Made by a program: the position numbers and the translations under genes. The notes beneath the pieces are model-generated. The model did not search any database. It was not told the DNA's origin and worked only from the letters and a program-made list of their open reading frames with translations. DNA of 64,000 bases from Hyphobacterium sp. CCMP332 (GTDB lineage: Bacteria > Pseudomonadota > Alphaproteobacteria > Caulobacterales > Maricaulaceae). Shown in pieces: positions 29,471-38,125 of the stretch. The stretch lies in the NCBI RefSeq assembly GCF_014323565.1, contig NZ_CP058669.1:2626928-2690927 (forward strand), written 5' to 3'. Each line of letters starts with the position of its first letter. The first letter of the stretch is position 1.

Positions 29471-30752
29471 ATCCGGTGTAGAAATCCGGATAGGCTTCCA
29501 TCCCCAGTTCGGATTTATCCAGCCCGGCTACTTCCTCGTCCAGCGTCGGACGCAATCCGATCGTGTGCTTGAGCGCCAGCCAGACCCCCGCACTTGCGGC
29601 CGCAACGAAGGCGCCGATGGCGAGAATGCCCACGGCCTGAACACCCAGCTGGCTCAACACATTCAGCCCCTCAGCCTGTGTCGTGAGAGCCGCAACCAGC
29701 GTTCCCCAGATGCCGCAGACCAGATGGGCGGGAATGGCGCCGACGACATCATCAATCTTCAGCTTGTCGAGCAGCGGTACGGTGATGACGACCAGCATCC
29801 CGCCGACAGCCCCGATGATCATGGACTGCCACAGGGCGGTATCCAGTGGTCCGGCTGTGATCGCCACCAGCCCGCCAATTGCGCCATTGAGCACAAGCGT
29901 GAGATCGGGTTTCTTGAAGACGAAATAGGCGGTCGCAAACGCCCCCAGCACGCCGGCCGCAGCCGCTGTATTGGTATTGGCGAGGATTTTCCCGACGGCG
30001 CTGACGTCCTCGATCGTGCCGGCGGCCAGTTGCGAGCCGCCATTGAATCCGAACCAGCCAAACCAGAGGATGAATGTGCCGAGCGCCGCCAGTGGCAGGT
30101 TGGAACCCGGCATCGGTTTCTGGATATGTCCGTCGGGCGCATATTTGCCGTACCGGGGGCCGAGGATCAGTGCGCCGGTGAGCGCCGCCCAGCCGCCAAC
30201 GGAATGGACCAGCGTTGAACCGGCGAAATCCTGAAAGCCGATGACATGCAGCCAGCCTTCGCCCCATTTCCACGCCCCGGCGACGGGATAGATAACGGCC
30301 GTCAGCACCACGATGAAAAGGAGGAAGGGGCCCAGCTTGATCCGCTCGGCGAGCGTGCCGGAAACGATGGACGCGGCGGTCGCCACGAAGGCCATCTGGA
30401 AGAACCAGTCTGCCGATGAGGCTGCCGATCCGCCTGGCTCCCCGAGGACATCCGGCGACCAGACACCAAGCGTGCCGATCAGCCCGCCATCAACGCCGTC
30501 ATACATCAGCCGGTAGCCGACGAGGTAATAGGTCAGCGCGGCAATGGAAAAGAGCGTGATATTCTTCAGCGAAATGGTGGCGGCATTTTTCGCTCGCACC
30601 AGGCCGGTTTCCAGCATGCAGAACCCGGCAGCCATGAACACGACGACCATGCCGGAAATCATCAGCAACATCGTATCGGCCACAAAGGCCATGACATCCG
30701 GTTGAGCAGGAGCCGCCACCGCCCCCGTGACTTGTGCTGCTAGTGCGAACAT
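29469..30752 (-). CDS. amt: Ammonium transporter (Amt)
   Basis: 427 residues from ATG 30752. The upstream in-frame ATGs at 30782 and 30767-30764 lie in or before the sigma-54 promoter, while 30752 has GGGGGA at a good distance. Eleven or so membrane helices are visible, with FMAAGFCMLETGLVRAKN, the DFAGSTLVHSVGGWAAL block carrying the first pore histidine, and FGWFGFNGGSQL. The N-terminus (MFALAAQVTGAVAAPAQPD) looks like the cleaved signal of AmtB-type proteins. It imports ammonium or ammonia. No glnK lies next to it, unlike the usual glnK-amtB pair; regulation through NtrC is inferred from the sigma-54 promoter. Confidence 0.95.
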   Translation of the reverse strand: MFALAAQVTGAVAAPAQPDVMAFVADTMLLMISGMVVVFMAAGFCMLETGLVRAKNAATISLKNITLFSIAALTYYLVGYRLMYDGVDGGLIGTLGVWSPDVLGEPGGSAASSADWFFQMAFVATAASIVSGTLAERIKLGPFLLFIVVLTAVIYPVAGAWKWGEGWLHVIGFQDFAGSTLVHSVGGWAALTGALILGPRYGKYAPDGHIQKPMPGSNLPLAALGTFILWFGWFGFNGGSQLAAGTIEDVSAVGKILANTNTAAAAGVLGAFATAYFVFKKPDLTLVLNGAIGGLVAITAGPLDTALWQSMIIGAVGGMLVVITVPLLDKLKIDDVVGAIPAHLVCGIWGTLVAALTTQAEGLNVLSQLGVQAVGILAIGAFVAAASAGVWLALKHTIGLRPTLDEEVAGLDKSELGMEAYPDFYTG

Positions 30753-30774
30753 ATTTTCCCCCATCATGCTGCGC

Positions 30775-30790
30775 TGCAACATGATGGCCA
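30775..30790 (-). promoter_or_regulatory. Sigma-54 (-24/-12) promoter of amt
   Basis: On the minus strand the sequence reads TGGCCATCATGTTGCA, with TGGC and TTGC spaced exactly as in the TGGCAC-N5-TTGC sigma-54 consensus. Counting twelve bases from the GC puts transcription start near 30764, just before the GGGGGA ribosome site and 12 bases ahead of the amt ATG at 30752. Position and spacing together make this convincing; one mismatch block (CA for AC) remains. Confidence 0.75.
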
Positions 30791-30899
30791 GTCTGAGCGC
30801 CGGTGTAAAGATGTCCGGGGCCGGATAATTCGAACAACTTCATTTCCGCCGCGCTAACCCTCAATCCACCGCCCGCCCGATCGGTCGAATCCGAACAAT

Positions 30900-30911
30900 G
30901 CGTTTAAACGC
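30900..30911. repeat. 12-bp perfect palindrome GCGTTTAAACGC between amt and the parA-like gene
   Basis: A complete dyad with no central spacer, 73 bp before the parA-like ATG and 110 bp before the amt start predicted here. A plausible operator for a dimeric regulator, but no assignment can be made. Confidence 0.4.
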
Positions 30912-30983
30912 CCCTTATCGGCTGGTGTGGTGGATTTCGTATCAGACAGCCGGAAAACCGGCGTGGATGGTGTGAGGGTGAGT

Positions 30984-31934
30984 ATGGCGAACCGGGCGAA
31001 TGTCGTCGTTTTCGCGTCGCAAAAGGGCGGGTCGGGCAAGACCACGCTCTCCGGGCATATTGCGGTCGAGGCCGAGCGGGCCGGCGATGGTCCGGTGGCG
31101 CTGATTGATACCGACCCGCAAGGCTCGCTGGCGAAATGGTGGAATGCGCGCTCCAGCGCGACACCGGCCTATGCCCGGGTGTCCATCGGCGAACTGGAAG
31201 CCGGTATCAAACACCTGGAAAAGTCGGGCTTCAAACTGATTGTCATCGACACGCCCCCGGCGGTGACCGAGTCCATTGCCGGGGTTGTTCGTCATGCGGA
31301 TCTGGTCGTCGTCCCGACCCGGCCCAGCCCGCATGATCTGCGCGCCGTCGGCCCGACGGTGGACATCGTCGAGAGCTTTTCCAAACCGCTCGTCTTTGTC
31401 GTCAATTCGGCCACGGCGCGCGCGCGAATTACCGGTGAAACCGCCGTTGCCCTGTCACAGCATGGCGTCGTCGCGCCGGTGACCATTCACCACCGCACCG
31501 ACTTTGCCGCCTCCATGATTGATGGCCGCACAGTTGGCGAGGTCAGTGAAGGATCAAAATCGGCGGATGAAGTCTCCAAACTCTGGCGCTATTTGCGCGC
31601 CCGCTTCGTCCGCAATGGACTGTCGCTGGATGGCAAGGATTCGATTGGTGACCTGGCGGTTGCCGCACTGACACCGGGCGGTGGAAGCGCGGATATCTTT
31701 GGCGATGAAGACGAAGATGAAAATCTGCCCGGACTGGGAGAACTGGTCTTGCCGGGTTGGAATGAAGAAGAACTGCCCAAGCCTCAATTCACGGGGCATT
31801 CTGGCTGGGACGGCGTGGACCGGCGAAAAGAGGATCGCGGCGCGCCCAAGGGTGCGCCGGACCGCCGCCAGCCTCCGCGCGCCGTCTTTGGACGCCGGAC
31901 CGCCTTCGTCCATCGCATTGCGGGGGAGGGTTGA
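30984..31934 (+). CDS. Orphan ParA/MinD-type ATPase
   Basis: 316 residues from ATG 30984, behind GAGGGTGAG; a frame opening at 30927 is longer but lacks a ribosome site. The deviant Walker A KGGSGKTT is at 14-21, the A' region IDTDPQGS at 41-48 and VIDTPP at 87-92, so the ATPase core looks intact. A C-terminal extension beyond about residue 230 is acidic first (DEDEDENLPGLGELVLPGW) and then basic (DRRQPPRAVFGRRTAF). No parB or parS is nearby, so it is not the chromosome partition ParA. Such orphan ParA proteins position other cargo or sit with a DNA-binding partner. The next gene starts two bases after the stop and encodes a possible partner. Confidence 0.85.
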   Translation: MANRANVVVFASQKGGSGKTTLSGHIAVEAERAGDGPVALIDTDPQGSLAKWWNARSSATPAYARVSIGELEAGIKHLEKSGFKLIVIDTPPAVTESIAGVVRHADLVVVPTRPSPHDLRAVGPTVDIVESFSKPLVFVVNSATARARITGETAVALSQHGVVAPVTIHHRTDFAASMIDGRTVGEVSEGSKSADEVSKLWRYLRARFVRNGLSLDGKDSIGDLAVAALTPGGGSADIFGDEDEDENLPGLGELVLPGWNEEELPKPQFTGHSGWDGVDRRKEDRGAPKGAPDRRQPPRAVFGRRTAFVHRIAGEG

Positions 31935-31936
31935 AT

Positions 31937-32329
31937 ATGACGACTTCGCCGTTTGCGTCCCTGCATTCCAGTCTTCTCGTCCGGAAAGGGGCCGCCGTGC
32001 CGTCGCCTGCCGGAACCCGGACTGCGCCGGAACCTGTTTTTGATCCATACTCCATCGCCCGCCGCGATGCCTCGGATGCGGATACCGCCCCCCCACCCCA
32101 ACCGCATCCGGGGCCCTGCGCCGCGCATCAAGAAGCCGCCGAGGCGGACGAGGATTTCGGGTTCGAGCTGAGTGATCAACAGGATCGCCGTCTTCGCCTC
32201 GCCGCGGCGAAACTCGATACGACGCGCGAGCAATTATTGTCGGAAGCGGTGGACAATCTGCTCAACCATCTCGCCGAGACCGAGCTGGCATCGTGTTCCT
32301 GTTATCGCGCGCTGGCCAATAGCAGCTAG
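31937..32329 (+). CDS. Small protein with C-terminal ribbon-helix-helix-like segment, ParA partner candidate
   Basis: 130 residues from ATG 31937, directly behind GGGGGAGGG and two bases after the parA-like stop, so it is cotranscribed and probably coupled. The first 75 residues are proline- and alanine-rich and look disordered. Residues about 78-115 (FELSDQQDRRLRLAAAKLDTTREQLLSEAVDNLLNHL) read as a helix-turn-helix pair reminiscent of ribbon-helix-helix proteins. I do not recognise a named family. A DNA-binding or ParA-stimulating role is inference from the pairing. Its 3' end overlaps the stop region of the convergent cytochrome gene by 4 bp. Confidence 0.7.
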   Translation: MTTSPFASLHSSLLVRKGAAVPSPAGTRTAPEPVFDPYSIARRDASDADTAPPPQPHPGPCAAHQEAAEADEDFGFELSDQQDRRLRLAAAKLDTTREQLLSEAVDNLLNHLAETELASCSCYRALANSS

Positions 32330-33444
32330 AAGCAGCTGCCATCCATTGCGGCAATCCAGGACCGGATCAGGGACACACCCTCTTCATGGACGAGCGAACG
32401 GCCGAGTTCCGGCATCATGATATCGCCTTGCCGGGAATCCATGCGGTAGATGAAAATCGATGAATCCGGATCGCCCGGAACGATGTCGAAACGGTGTCCG
32501 CCCGAGCCCGGACCGGCAGCAATCGGCGGCTTGCAAATCCCGAGATTGGGACCTTCCGGTGCGTCGAAATTGAGGTGCAGGCCGGACGTGTCGGCGGCCC
32601 CCACCGGATTGTGGCAATGGGCGCAATTGATATCGAGATAGGATCGGGCCCGAGCGGCCAGAGCAATGTCCGGATCATTCCAGACCGCGGCGCGCGGTGC
32701 CAGTTCAACATCCGGCGCGCCGTCCAGATATCCGGCGGCGATGAAATGCGTCAGCTGGTTCTCAACGCCTCCGGCATAGGCGAAATCACGATTGAGGTGA
32801 CGTGCAGCGGGTCCGATCGGCGACAATTCCCGCGTTGTATTATTGGTGGCATGGCAGCCCGCGCACTGGTTCACATTCGGCACCAGATAATTGATGTCAC
32901 GCAAACGGCCATCCGCCTCCGCAAGCGTGAGCGTCTCGGAATAGCCTGCCCGCATCAGCCGGGCATCGCTTTCATCTTCATCCCAGACATAGGGCAGCGC
33001 CACCCAGCCGGCCTCACGGCGGATCAGCAGCCGGGTTTCAATCAGGCGGACGCGGTCAAGATCCAGCGTTTCCGGCGTGTCCGACACCTGCAGGCCGGCA
33101 TCGCCGCGAAGGACATTTCCCGCATCATCGACCGGATAGTAGAAGGTCTTGGTGATGACCGTGCCGACGGGAAAATCCAGAACCTCGCCCTCGCGATAGG
33201 CCGCCGCCGCGCCCTCTGGCATCCAGATCGTCCGCAATTTCCCGGCATGATCGGTAAACAGCGCCGAATTCAGGTCATAGGGCTCGACGCCGTCTGACAG
33301 AACGAGACGCCCGCCCGACGTGGTGACCATGCCCCATTCCGACAGCAATGCGGGGCGGCCTTCCGAATAGAAGGCCGGCGTAGTCGCCTGGCCGCCGCAC
33401 GCAGCGACGGCAAGGACAGCAAGAAGCGGGAGAAGGACACGCAT
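32326..33444 (-). CDS. Diheme c-type cytochrome lipoprotein (SO_2930-like)
   Basis: 372 residues with a lipoprotein signal (MRVLLPLLAVLAVAACG, lipid Cys16). Two haem-binding motifs are present, CAGCH near residue 190 in NVNQCAGCHATNN and CAHCH near 275 in YLDINCAHCHNP. The C-terminal half has the surface-cytochrome pattern seen in the SO_2930 family (HRFDIVPGDPDSSIFIYRM). Its start shares one base with the stop of the beta-helix gene upstream (TGATG), so the two are translationally coupled. Both being lipoproteins, they probably work together at the outer membrane or in the periplasm. The electron donor and the acceptor are unknown. Confidence 0.85.
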   Translation of the reverse strand: MRVLLPLLAVLAVAACGGQATTPAFYSEGRPALLSEWGMVTTSGGRLVLSDGVEPYDLNSALFTDHAGKLRTIWMPEGAAAAYREGEVLDFPVGTVITKTFYYPVDDAGNVLRGDAGLQVSDTPETLDLDRVRLIETRLLIRREAGWVALPYVWDEDESDARLMRAGYSETLTLAEADGRLRDINYLVPNVNQCAGCHATNNTTRELSPIGPAARHLNRDFAYAGGVENQLTHFIAAGYLDGAPDVELAPRAAVWNDPDIALAARARSYLDINCAHCHNPVGAADTSGLHLNFDAPEGPNLGICKPPIAAGPGSGGHRFDIVPGDPDSSIFIYRMDSRQGDIMMPELGRSLVHEEGVSLIRSWIAAMDGSCF

Positions 33445-34679
33445 CAGAACGGCAGGACGATCTCCGGCAGGCGTTCATGCAGACAGGCCGTGTCCTCGAC
33501 AATATGCGGATCGGAATAGCCATTGGGCCCGTCGGCATTCAGAATTTGCGCATCGCCGTTATCGAGGCAGATGCGGTATTGATCCGGCATTTCGCCACCG
33601 GCCAGAAGATCCGGGTTGGCAAAACCGTCCCACAGGACATCCGGAATATTGCCGGTCAGTCCGAACATCATCACCCGCAGGGCCTGCAGTTCGACATTGT
33701 CCGGATTGCCACCGCCTTCGCCCAGCGTATTGCCGGAAATCCAGATGGTCTCGGGATAGGGGTCGAAATTCTCCTGCGCGCCGATATCGGAGAATCCGGT
33801 CGAATAGACCGACGAGATAATGATGTTGGCGGTGCGATGATCGCGGATGTCGTTATTGAAAATCTCGACCCGGTCATTGGAATTGATGACGATGCCGGAT
33901 CCGGCGGGCACGCTGGCGACCGGTGTGCCCGGATGCCCGAAATTGCCGGTATTGTTTTCAAAAACCTGATTGTCGTAGACGCGCGTCGAATGACCCGGCT
34001 GTGGCAGGTTGGGCATGTTGAAGACCAGAATGCCGCCCGTATTGTTAGTGGCGACATTGTTATAGACATCGGCACCGATCGTATTCTCGATCTCGATTCC
34101 GGCGACATTGAACTCGGCCCGGCTGTCCCGGACAATCACATTGCGCGACTGGCCGACATAGATTCCGGCATCCGATGCGCCGATGGCCACCACGCCTTCA
34201 ACCAGCGTATTCGTGGTCTGCACGGGGTAAATGCCATAAGCGCCATTATCGGTGTCGGGGCCATTCGTCCATTCGGTGCGCACCCGGCGGATGATGATGT
34301 TCTCGCCCTCATTCACCTTCAGAGCGTCGCCGCGTGTATCCTCGATGGCGAGATCCTCGATGGTGAAATCGCTGGCGGTGACCAGCAGGCCTTCCGCGCC
34401 GGACGTCTGGTTGGCAAAGGACAGAATGGTCTCGTCCATTCCCGCGCCGCGAATGGTCACGCCGTCCACTGTCAGCGACAGCGATCGGTCGAAGGAAAAG
34501 ACACCTGCCGGAATTTCGATCACATCGCCCGGCTGGGCGTCGATCAATTGCTCCATGAGCGTGGTCTGGAAATCCGTATCGGCGCTGGAAATATCGCGCC
34601 CTTCATTTCCGCCGCCGCATGAGGCCAGAACAAGGCTGGCGCCCAGTACAACCGCCGCTGAAAATTGAAACTTGACCAT
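33444..34679 (-). CDS. Parallel beta-helix repeat lipoprotein
   Basis: 411 residues with a lipoprotein signal (VLGASLVLASCGGG, lipid Cys21). It is built of right-handed beta-helix repeats (VTIRGAGMDETILSF, FTIEDLAIEDTRGDALKVNEG, NVIVRDSRAEFNVAGIEIENT, VEIFNNDIRDHRTANIIISS), a fold found in pectate lyases and other surface proteins. No catalytic motif is obvious. Good ribosome site GGGGAGG. It is the first gene of a two-gene unit with the diheme cytochrome, an association I recall from genome annotations of Shewanella-type homologues. A 13-bp palindrome lies 25 bp before its start. Confidence 0.85.
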   Translation of the reverse strand: MVKFQFSAAVVLGASLVLASCGGGNEGRDISSADTDFQTTLMEQLIDAQPGDVIEIPAGVFSFDRSLSLTVDGVTIRGAGMDETILSFANQTSGAEGLLVTASDFTIEDLAIEDTRGDALKVNEGENIIIRRVRTEWTNGPDTDNGAYGIYPVQTTNTLVEGVVAIGASDAGIYVGQSRNVIVRDSRAEFNVAGIEIENTIGADVYNNVATNNTGGILVFNMPNLPQPGHSTRVYDNQVFENNTGNFGHPGTPVASVPAGSGIVINSNDRVEIFNNDIRDHRTANIIISSVYSTGFSDIGAQENFDPYPETIWISGNTLGEGGGNPDNVELQALRVMMFGLTGNIPDVLWDGFANPDLLAGGEMPDQYRICLDNGDAQILNADGPNGYSDPHIVEDTACLHERLPEIVLPF

Positions 34680-34703
34680 GGATGCCTCCCCGTACGTCCG
34701 GTC

Positions 34704-34716
34704 TGAACAGTGTTCA
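34704..34716. promoter_or_regulatory. Palindrome TGAACA-G-TGTTCA upstream of the beta-helix/cytochrome pair
   Basis: A perfect 13-bp dyad (34704-34709 and 34711-34716) lies between the beta-helix gene start and its probable promoter region, the size and shape of a TetR- or HTH-dimer operator. No regulator gene is adjacent. Confidence 0.4.
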
Positions 34717-34760
34717 CATTGAGACAGAGTAGGCAGGCCACCCGCAAGTTGTCGAGTGTT

Positions 34761-35216
34761 TTAGTAGGGTGCGATGGCGTCCTTTACCCGTGCTTCAAGC
34801 TTATCGACGGGCTCGTTGACGATATCCAGCGGGAAGTCCTTGATCAGCCGGCGTGTGAGCTCATCGTGGTAGTGTGGACGGATATCACCCAGCGAGTCGC
34901 TGTCAGCGTAGATCAGTATCTGGTCGAATTCACCGTCCAGCGCTGCGGCATTGAGGTGTTCGACAAGCTTTTCGACAAATCGCGTTTCTTCGTGTTCATG
35001 CGCATCGCCCTGGTCAACGGCGCTGCGGTGTCCGGTGCCGACAAACATCCGTCCGGGTCTGTCTGTATGGATGTCCCGATCGGCCGGAATGTACTGCTTG
35101 CTGATCTCGACGGGCCGGAGAACCGGGTATTCGGCGTCACCCTCGTTTCGATAGATCAAACCCTTGCTGCCATCGAGAACGGCGACCCAAAGGGTTTTCC
35201 GGGGTCCATGTGCCAT
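34761..35216 (-). CDS. Host-attachment / bacterial eRF1-like family protein
   Basis: 151 residues. The opening KTLWVAVLDGSKGLIYRNEG, the acid-rich middle and the later YADSDSLGDIRPHYHDELTRRLIKDFPLDIVNEP match the Host_attach (baeRF-related) family, soluble proteins first noted in Agrobacterium attachment but related by fold to archaeal/eukaryotic release-factor domains. The ATG follows GAAGGGAG. Single gene, divergent from the BASS transporter and tandem with the upstream-oriented beta-helix gene 81 bp downstream. Biochemical role unknown. Confidence 0.8.
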   Translation of the reverse strand: MAHGPRKTLWVAVLDGSKGLIYRNEGDAEYPVLRPVEISKQYIPADRDIHTDRPGRMFVGTGHRSAVDQGDAHEHEETRFVEKLVEHLNAAALDGEFDQILIYADSDSLGDIRPHYHDELTRRLIKDFPLDIVNEPVDKLEARVKDAIAPY

Positions 35217-35345
35217 CGTCTATACTCCCTTCATGCGTGTTGCGTTGGTGCACAAATATAACACATTCGCTGCCTGACGGGTTCAGTCCGGGTTGCAACC
35301 GGTCGCAATTGCCGGATGATCACCCTGAGGACAGAGGGGGGAAAC

Positions 35346-36269
35346 ATGACGGATGCTGCGGCGCTCGACGCGATTGAAGTCACATTGGGCGGCGGCTCCC
35401 GGATCGGATTGACCATCAGTCTGGCGATCATGATCTTTTCGGTCGCCCTGACCCTCAAACCCGCGGATTTTGCGTTTTTGGGGCAGCGCCCCAAGATGTT
35501 TTTCGGGGGCGTTCTGACCCAGATTGTCGGACTGCCGCTGTTATCGCTGGGTCTGGCGCACATCCTCGCGCCAACGCCATCCATCGCCTTTGGCATGATC
35601 TTGGTGGCGTGCTGTCCGGGCGGCAATGTCTCCAATCTGATGGTCTTCATGGCGCGCGGTAATGCCGCCTATTCGGTCTCCCTGACGGCGGCGTCCAATG
35701 CTCTGGCCTTCCTCGTACTGCCGCTCTCCATTCTGTTCTGGACCAGCCTCTATCCGCCAACCGCCGCTTTGATCCGCGCCATCGAGATCGAAATCTTGCC
35801 CTTCATCCTCCAGACAGCCATGGCGCTGGGCCTGCCGCTGGCAATCGGTATGGTTCTGGCAACCGTCTATCCCAAGGTCGCAGCGCGGATACAGCCGGTC
35901 TTCTACGTGCTGGCCATCATTATTCTGATCCTGCTGGTCGGCGTCGGCGTCGTCTCGAACTGGTCGCTGATCCTCAGCAGCGGTCATGTCATCGCCCCGG
36001 TCGCCATCATCCATAATGCGGCGGCCTTCGGCCTGGGTGCCCTCGTCGGGCGTCTGCTTCAGCTAACGGCGTCGTCACGGCGTGCCCTGACATTTGAGAT
36101 CGGTATCCAGAATGCCGGCCTCGGCCTCGTTATCCTGCTGACGCAATTTCCCACGCTGGGCGGGGCCGCCGCCGTGACCGGCTTCTGGTCGCTGTGGCAT
36201 CTTTTCGCCGGGCTCGGACTTGCGGCCGGCTTCCGCCTCTGGGACCGCTATTCGTCCTGGCGGGCCTGA
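35346..36269 (+). CDS. Bile acid:sodium symporter (BASS) family transporter
   Basis: 307 residues from ATG 35346, which follows GAGGGGGG; an in-frame ATG at 35316 would include the ribosome site and is rejected. About nine membrane helices are visible. The signature CCPGGNVSNLMVFMARGNAAYSVSLTAASNALAF carries the conserved GG-N-S-N block that forms the sodium and substrate site in this family. It likely couples an organic anion (keto acid, bile acid-like or other) to sodium import. The 95-bp gap to the D-aminoacylase gene would allow cotranscription, but a separate promoter is possible. Substrate unknown. Confidence 0.9.
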   Translation: MTDAAALDAIEVTLGGGSRIGLTISLAIMIFSVALTLKPADFAFLGQRPKMFFGGVLTQIVGLPLLSLGLAHILAPTPSIAFGMILVACCPGGNVSNLMVFMARGNAAYSVSLTAASNALAFLVLPLSILFWTSLYPPTAALIRAIEIEILPFILQTAMALGLPLAIGMVLATVYPKVAARIQPVFYVLAIIILILLVGVGVVSNWSLILSSGHVIAPVAIIHNAAAFGLGALVGRLLQLTASSRRALTFEIGIQNAGLGLVILLTQFPTLGGAAAVTGFWSLWHLFAGLGLAAGFRLWDRYSSWRA

Positions 36270-36364
36270 CAGAAACGGCCGAGACGTTTTCAGTTCAGCG
36301 ACAGGCTTAACGCCGAAGGAATTTCGCGCCACACTCTCCCGCGACAAAGGTTCGGGGAGTGAGC

Positions 36365-38125
36365 ATGACATACGACATCAGAATCACCGGCGGCACCGTC
36401 CATGACGGTAGCGGCGCACGTGGCCGCAAGGCGGATATCGGCATCAGGGATGGCAAGATCGTTGCGGTCGGCGATTGTCCGGGTGCGGCGGCACGCGAGA
36501 TTGACGCCTCCGGCTGCATCGTCACGCCAGGCTTTCTCGATCTGCACTCCCATTATGACGGGCAGGCGACCTGGGATGACCAGCTGGAGCCCTCCTCGCG
36601 CCACGGCGTCACGACAACAATCATGGGCAATTGCGGTGTCGGTTTTGCGCCGGTGAAGTCCACTGATCACGAGCGCCTCATCAAGCTGATGGAGGGTGTG
36701 GAGGACATTCCGGGCACCGCGCTTGCCGAAGGCCTGAAATGGAATTGGGAAAGCTTTCCCGATTACATGGACGCACTGGAGGCGCAGAACCGCACCATCG
36801 ATATTGCTGTCCATATCGGTCATGACCCGCTGCGCGTCTATGTCATGGGTGACCGCGCCATTGCCGATGAGGAAGCCAGCGACGACGACATCGCCGCCAT
36901 GCGCAATATCGTGCGTGAAGCGATGGAGGCCGGAGCCATCGGCTTCTCGACTGGACGCTCCGATGTCCACAAGACCGCTGACGGTGACTGGACGCCGTCA
37001 TCCGAAGCCACTTCGCGCGAACTGGCCGGGATTGCACAGGCGTTTGACGGGCTGAACTATGGAGTCGTACAGGCGGTCTCGGATTTTGATCTGGAACGCG
37101 AGGGTGACCGCTTTGAAGCCGAATGGAAGGTGCTCGAAGCCTATGCCAGGGCGGCGGGCGGCCGGCCCTTCTCCATGTCGTTGATGCAGCGCGATTTTGC
37201 CCCGGATCAGTGGACGCGGATACTCGCCAAGGCCGAGGAGATGAAAGCGCAAGGCGTGGACATGCGCGTGCAGACGGCGCCACGCGGCATCGGCGTTTTC
37301 CTCGGCCTGCAATGCACCTTCCACTTCTTCATGGGCTATCCCGGCTACAAGAAAATCGCCCATCTGCCATTCGAGGAACGCGTCGCGATCATGAAGACGC
37401 CGGAATTCCGTGCGCAAATCCTGTCGGAAAAAACCGACAAACTGTCCGGCCCCGGCTCGTCCATTCCGCCGCTGGCTGACCTCCTGATGGAGAATATCGA
37501 ATACGTCGCCACCAAACTCTTCCAGCTCGGCGATCCGCCGGATTATGAGCAGCCGCCGGAGAACGCATTGGCCGCCAAGGCGCAGGCCGAAGGCATTCCC
37601 CTGATGGAAAAGCTCTACGACACCATTCTGGAACGCGACGGCAAGGAGCTGATCTACTTCCCGATCTATAACTATACCGAGGGCGACTACGGCAATGTCA
37701 TGAAGATGATGACCCACCCCCAGGCCCTGCAGGGGCTGGGCGATGGCGGGGCGCATGTCGGAACGATCTGCGACGCCTCCATGCCGACCTACCTCCTCTC
37801 GCATTGGACAAGGGACCGCACGCGCGGGCCGAAACTCCCGGTCGAGCGCGCCGTGCAGATGATGACGGGCGATATCGCCGAATTCCTGTCGCTGAAGGAT
37901 CGCGGCTTTATCCGCGAAGGCATGAAAGCCGATCTCAACATTATTGATTATGACACCCTTCAACTCGAACCCCCGCATATGGTGAAGGATTTGCCCGCCG
38001 GTGGTCAGCGCCTCCTGCAGGGTGCCCGCGGCTATCGCGCCACAATCGTCAGCGGCGTGCCCGTCATGCTGGACGATAAATTCACCGGCGAGAAGCCGGG
38101 ACGGCTGGTCCGGGTGGGGAGGTGA
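36365..38125 (+). CDS. N-acyl-D-amino-acid deacylase (amidohydrolase superfamily)
   Basis: 586 residues from ATG 36365, behind GGGGAG; a GTG at 36359 overlaps that site. The start YDIRITGGTVHDGSGARGRKADIGIRDGKIVAVG and the metal motif FLDLHSHYDGQATWDDQL are typical of the D-aminoacylase group, as are NCGVGFAP and the C-terminal RGFIREGMKADLNIIDYD. Members hydrolyse N-acyl-D-amino acids or related amides with one or two zinc ions. The following 79-residue gene is coupled through a GTGA overlap. Substrate range cannot be told from the sequence. Confidence 0.88.
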   Translation: MTYDIRITGGTVHDGSGARGRKADIGIRDGKIVAVGDCPGAAAREIDASGCIVTPGFLDLHSHYDGQATWDDQLEPSSRHGVTTTIMGNCGVGFAPVKSTDHERLIKLMEGVEDIPGTALAEGLKWNWESFPDYMDALEAQNRTIDIAVHIGHDPLRVYVMGDRAIADEEASDDDIAAMRNIVREAMEAGAIGFSTGRSDVHKTADGDWTPSSEATSRELAGIAQAFDGLNYGVVQAVSDFDLEREGDRFEAEWKVLEAYARAAGGRPFSMSLMQRDFAPDQWTRILAKAEEMKAQGVDMRVQTAPRGIGVFLGLQCTFHFFMGYPGYKKIAHLPFEERVAIMKTPEFRAQILSEKTDKLSGPGSSIPPLADLLMENIEYVATKLFQLGDPPDYEQPPENALAAKAQAEGIPLMEKLYDTILERDGKELIYFPIYNYTEGDYGNVMKMMTHPQALQGLGDGGAHVGTICDASMPTYLLSHWTRDRTRGPKLPVERAVQMMTGDIAEFLSLKDRGFIREGMKADLNIIDYDTLQLEPPHMVKDLPAGGQRLLQGARGYRATIVSGVPVMLDDKFTGEKPGRLVRVGR

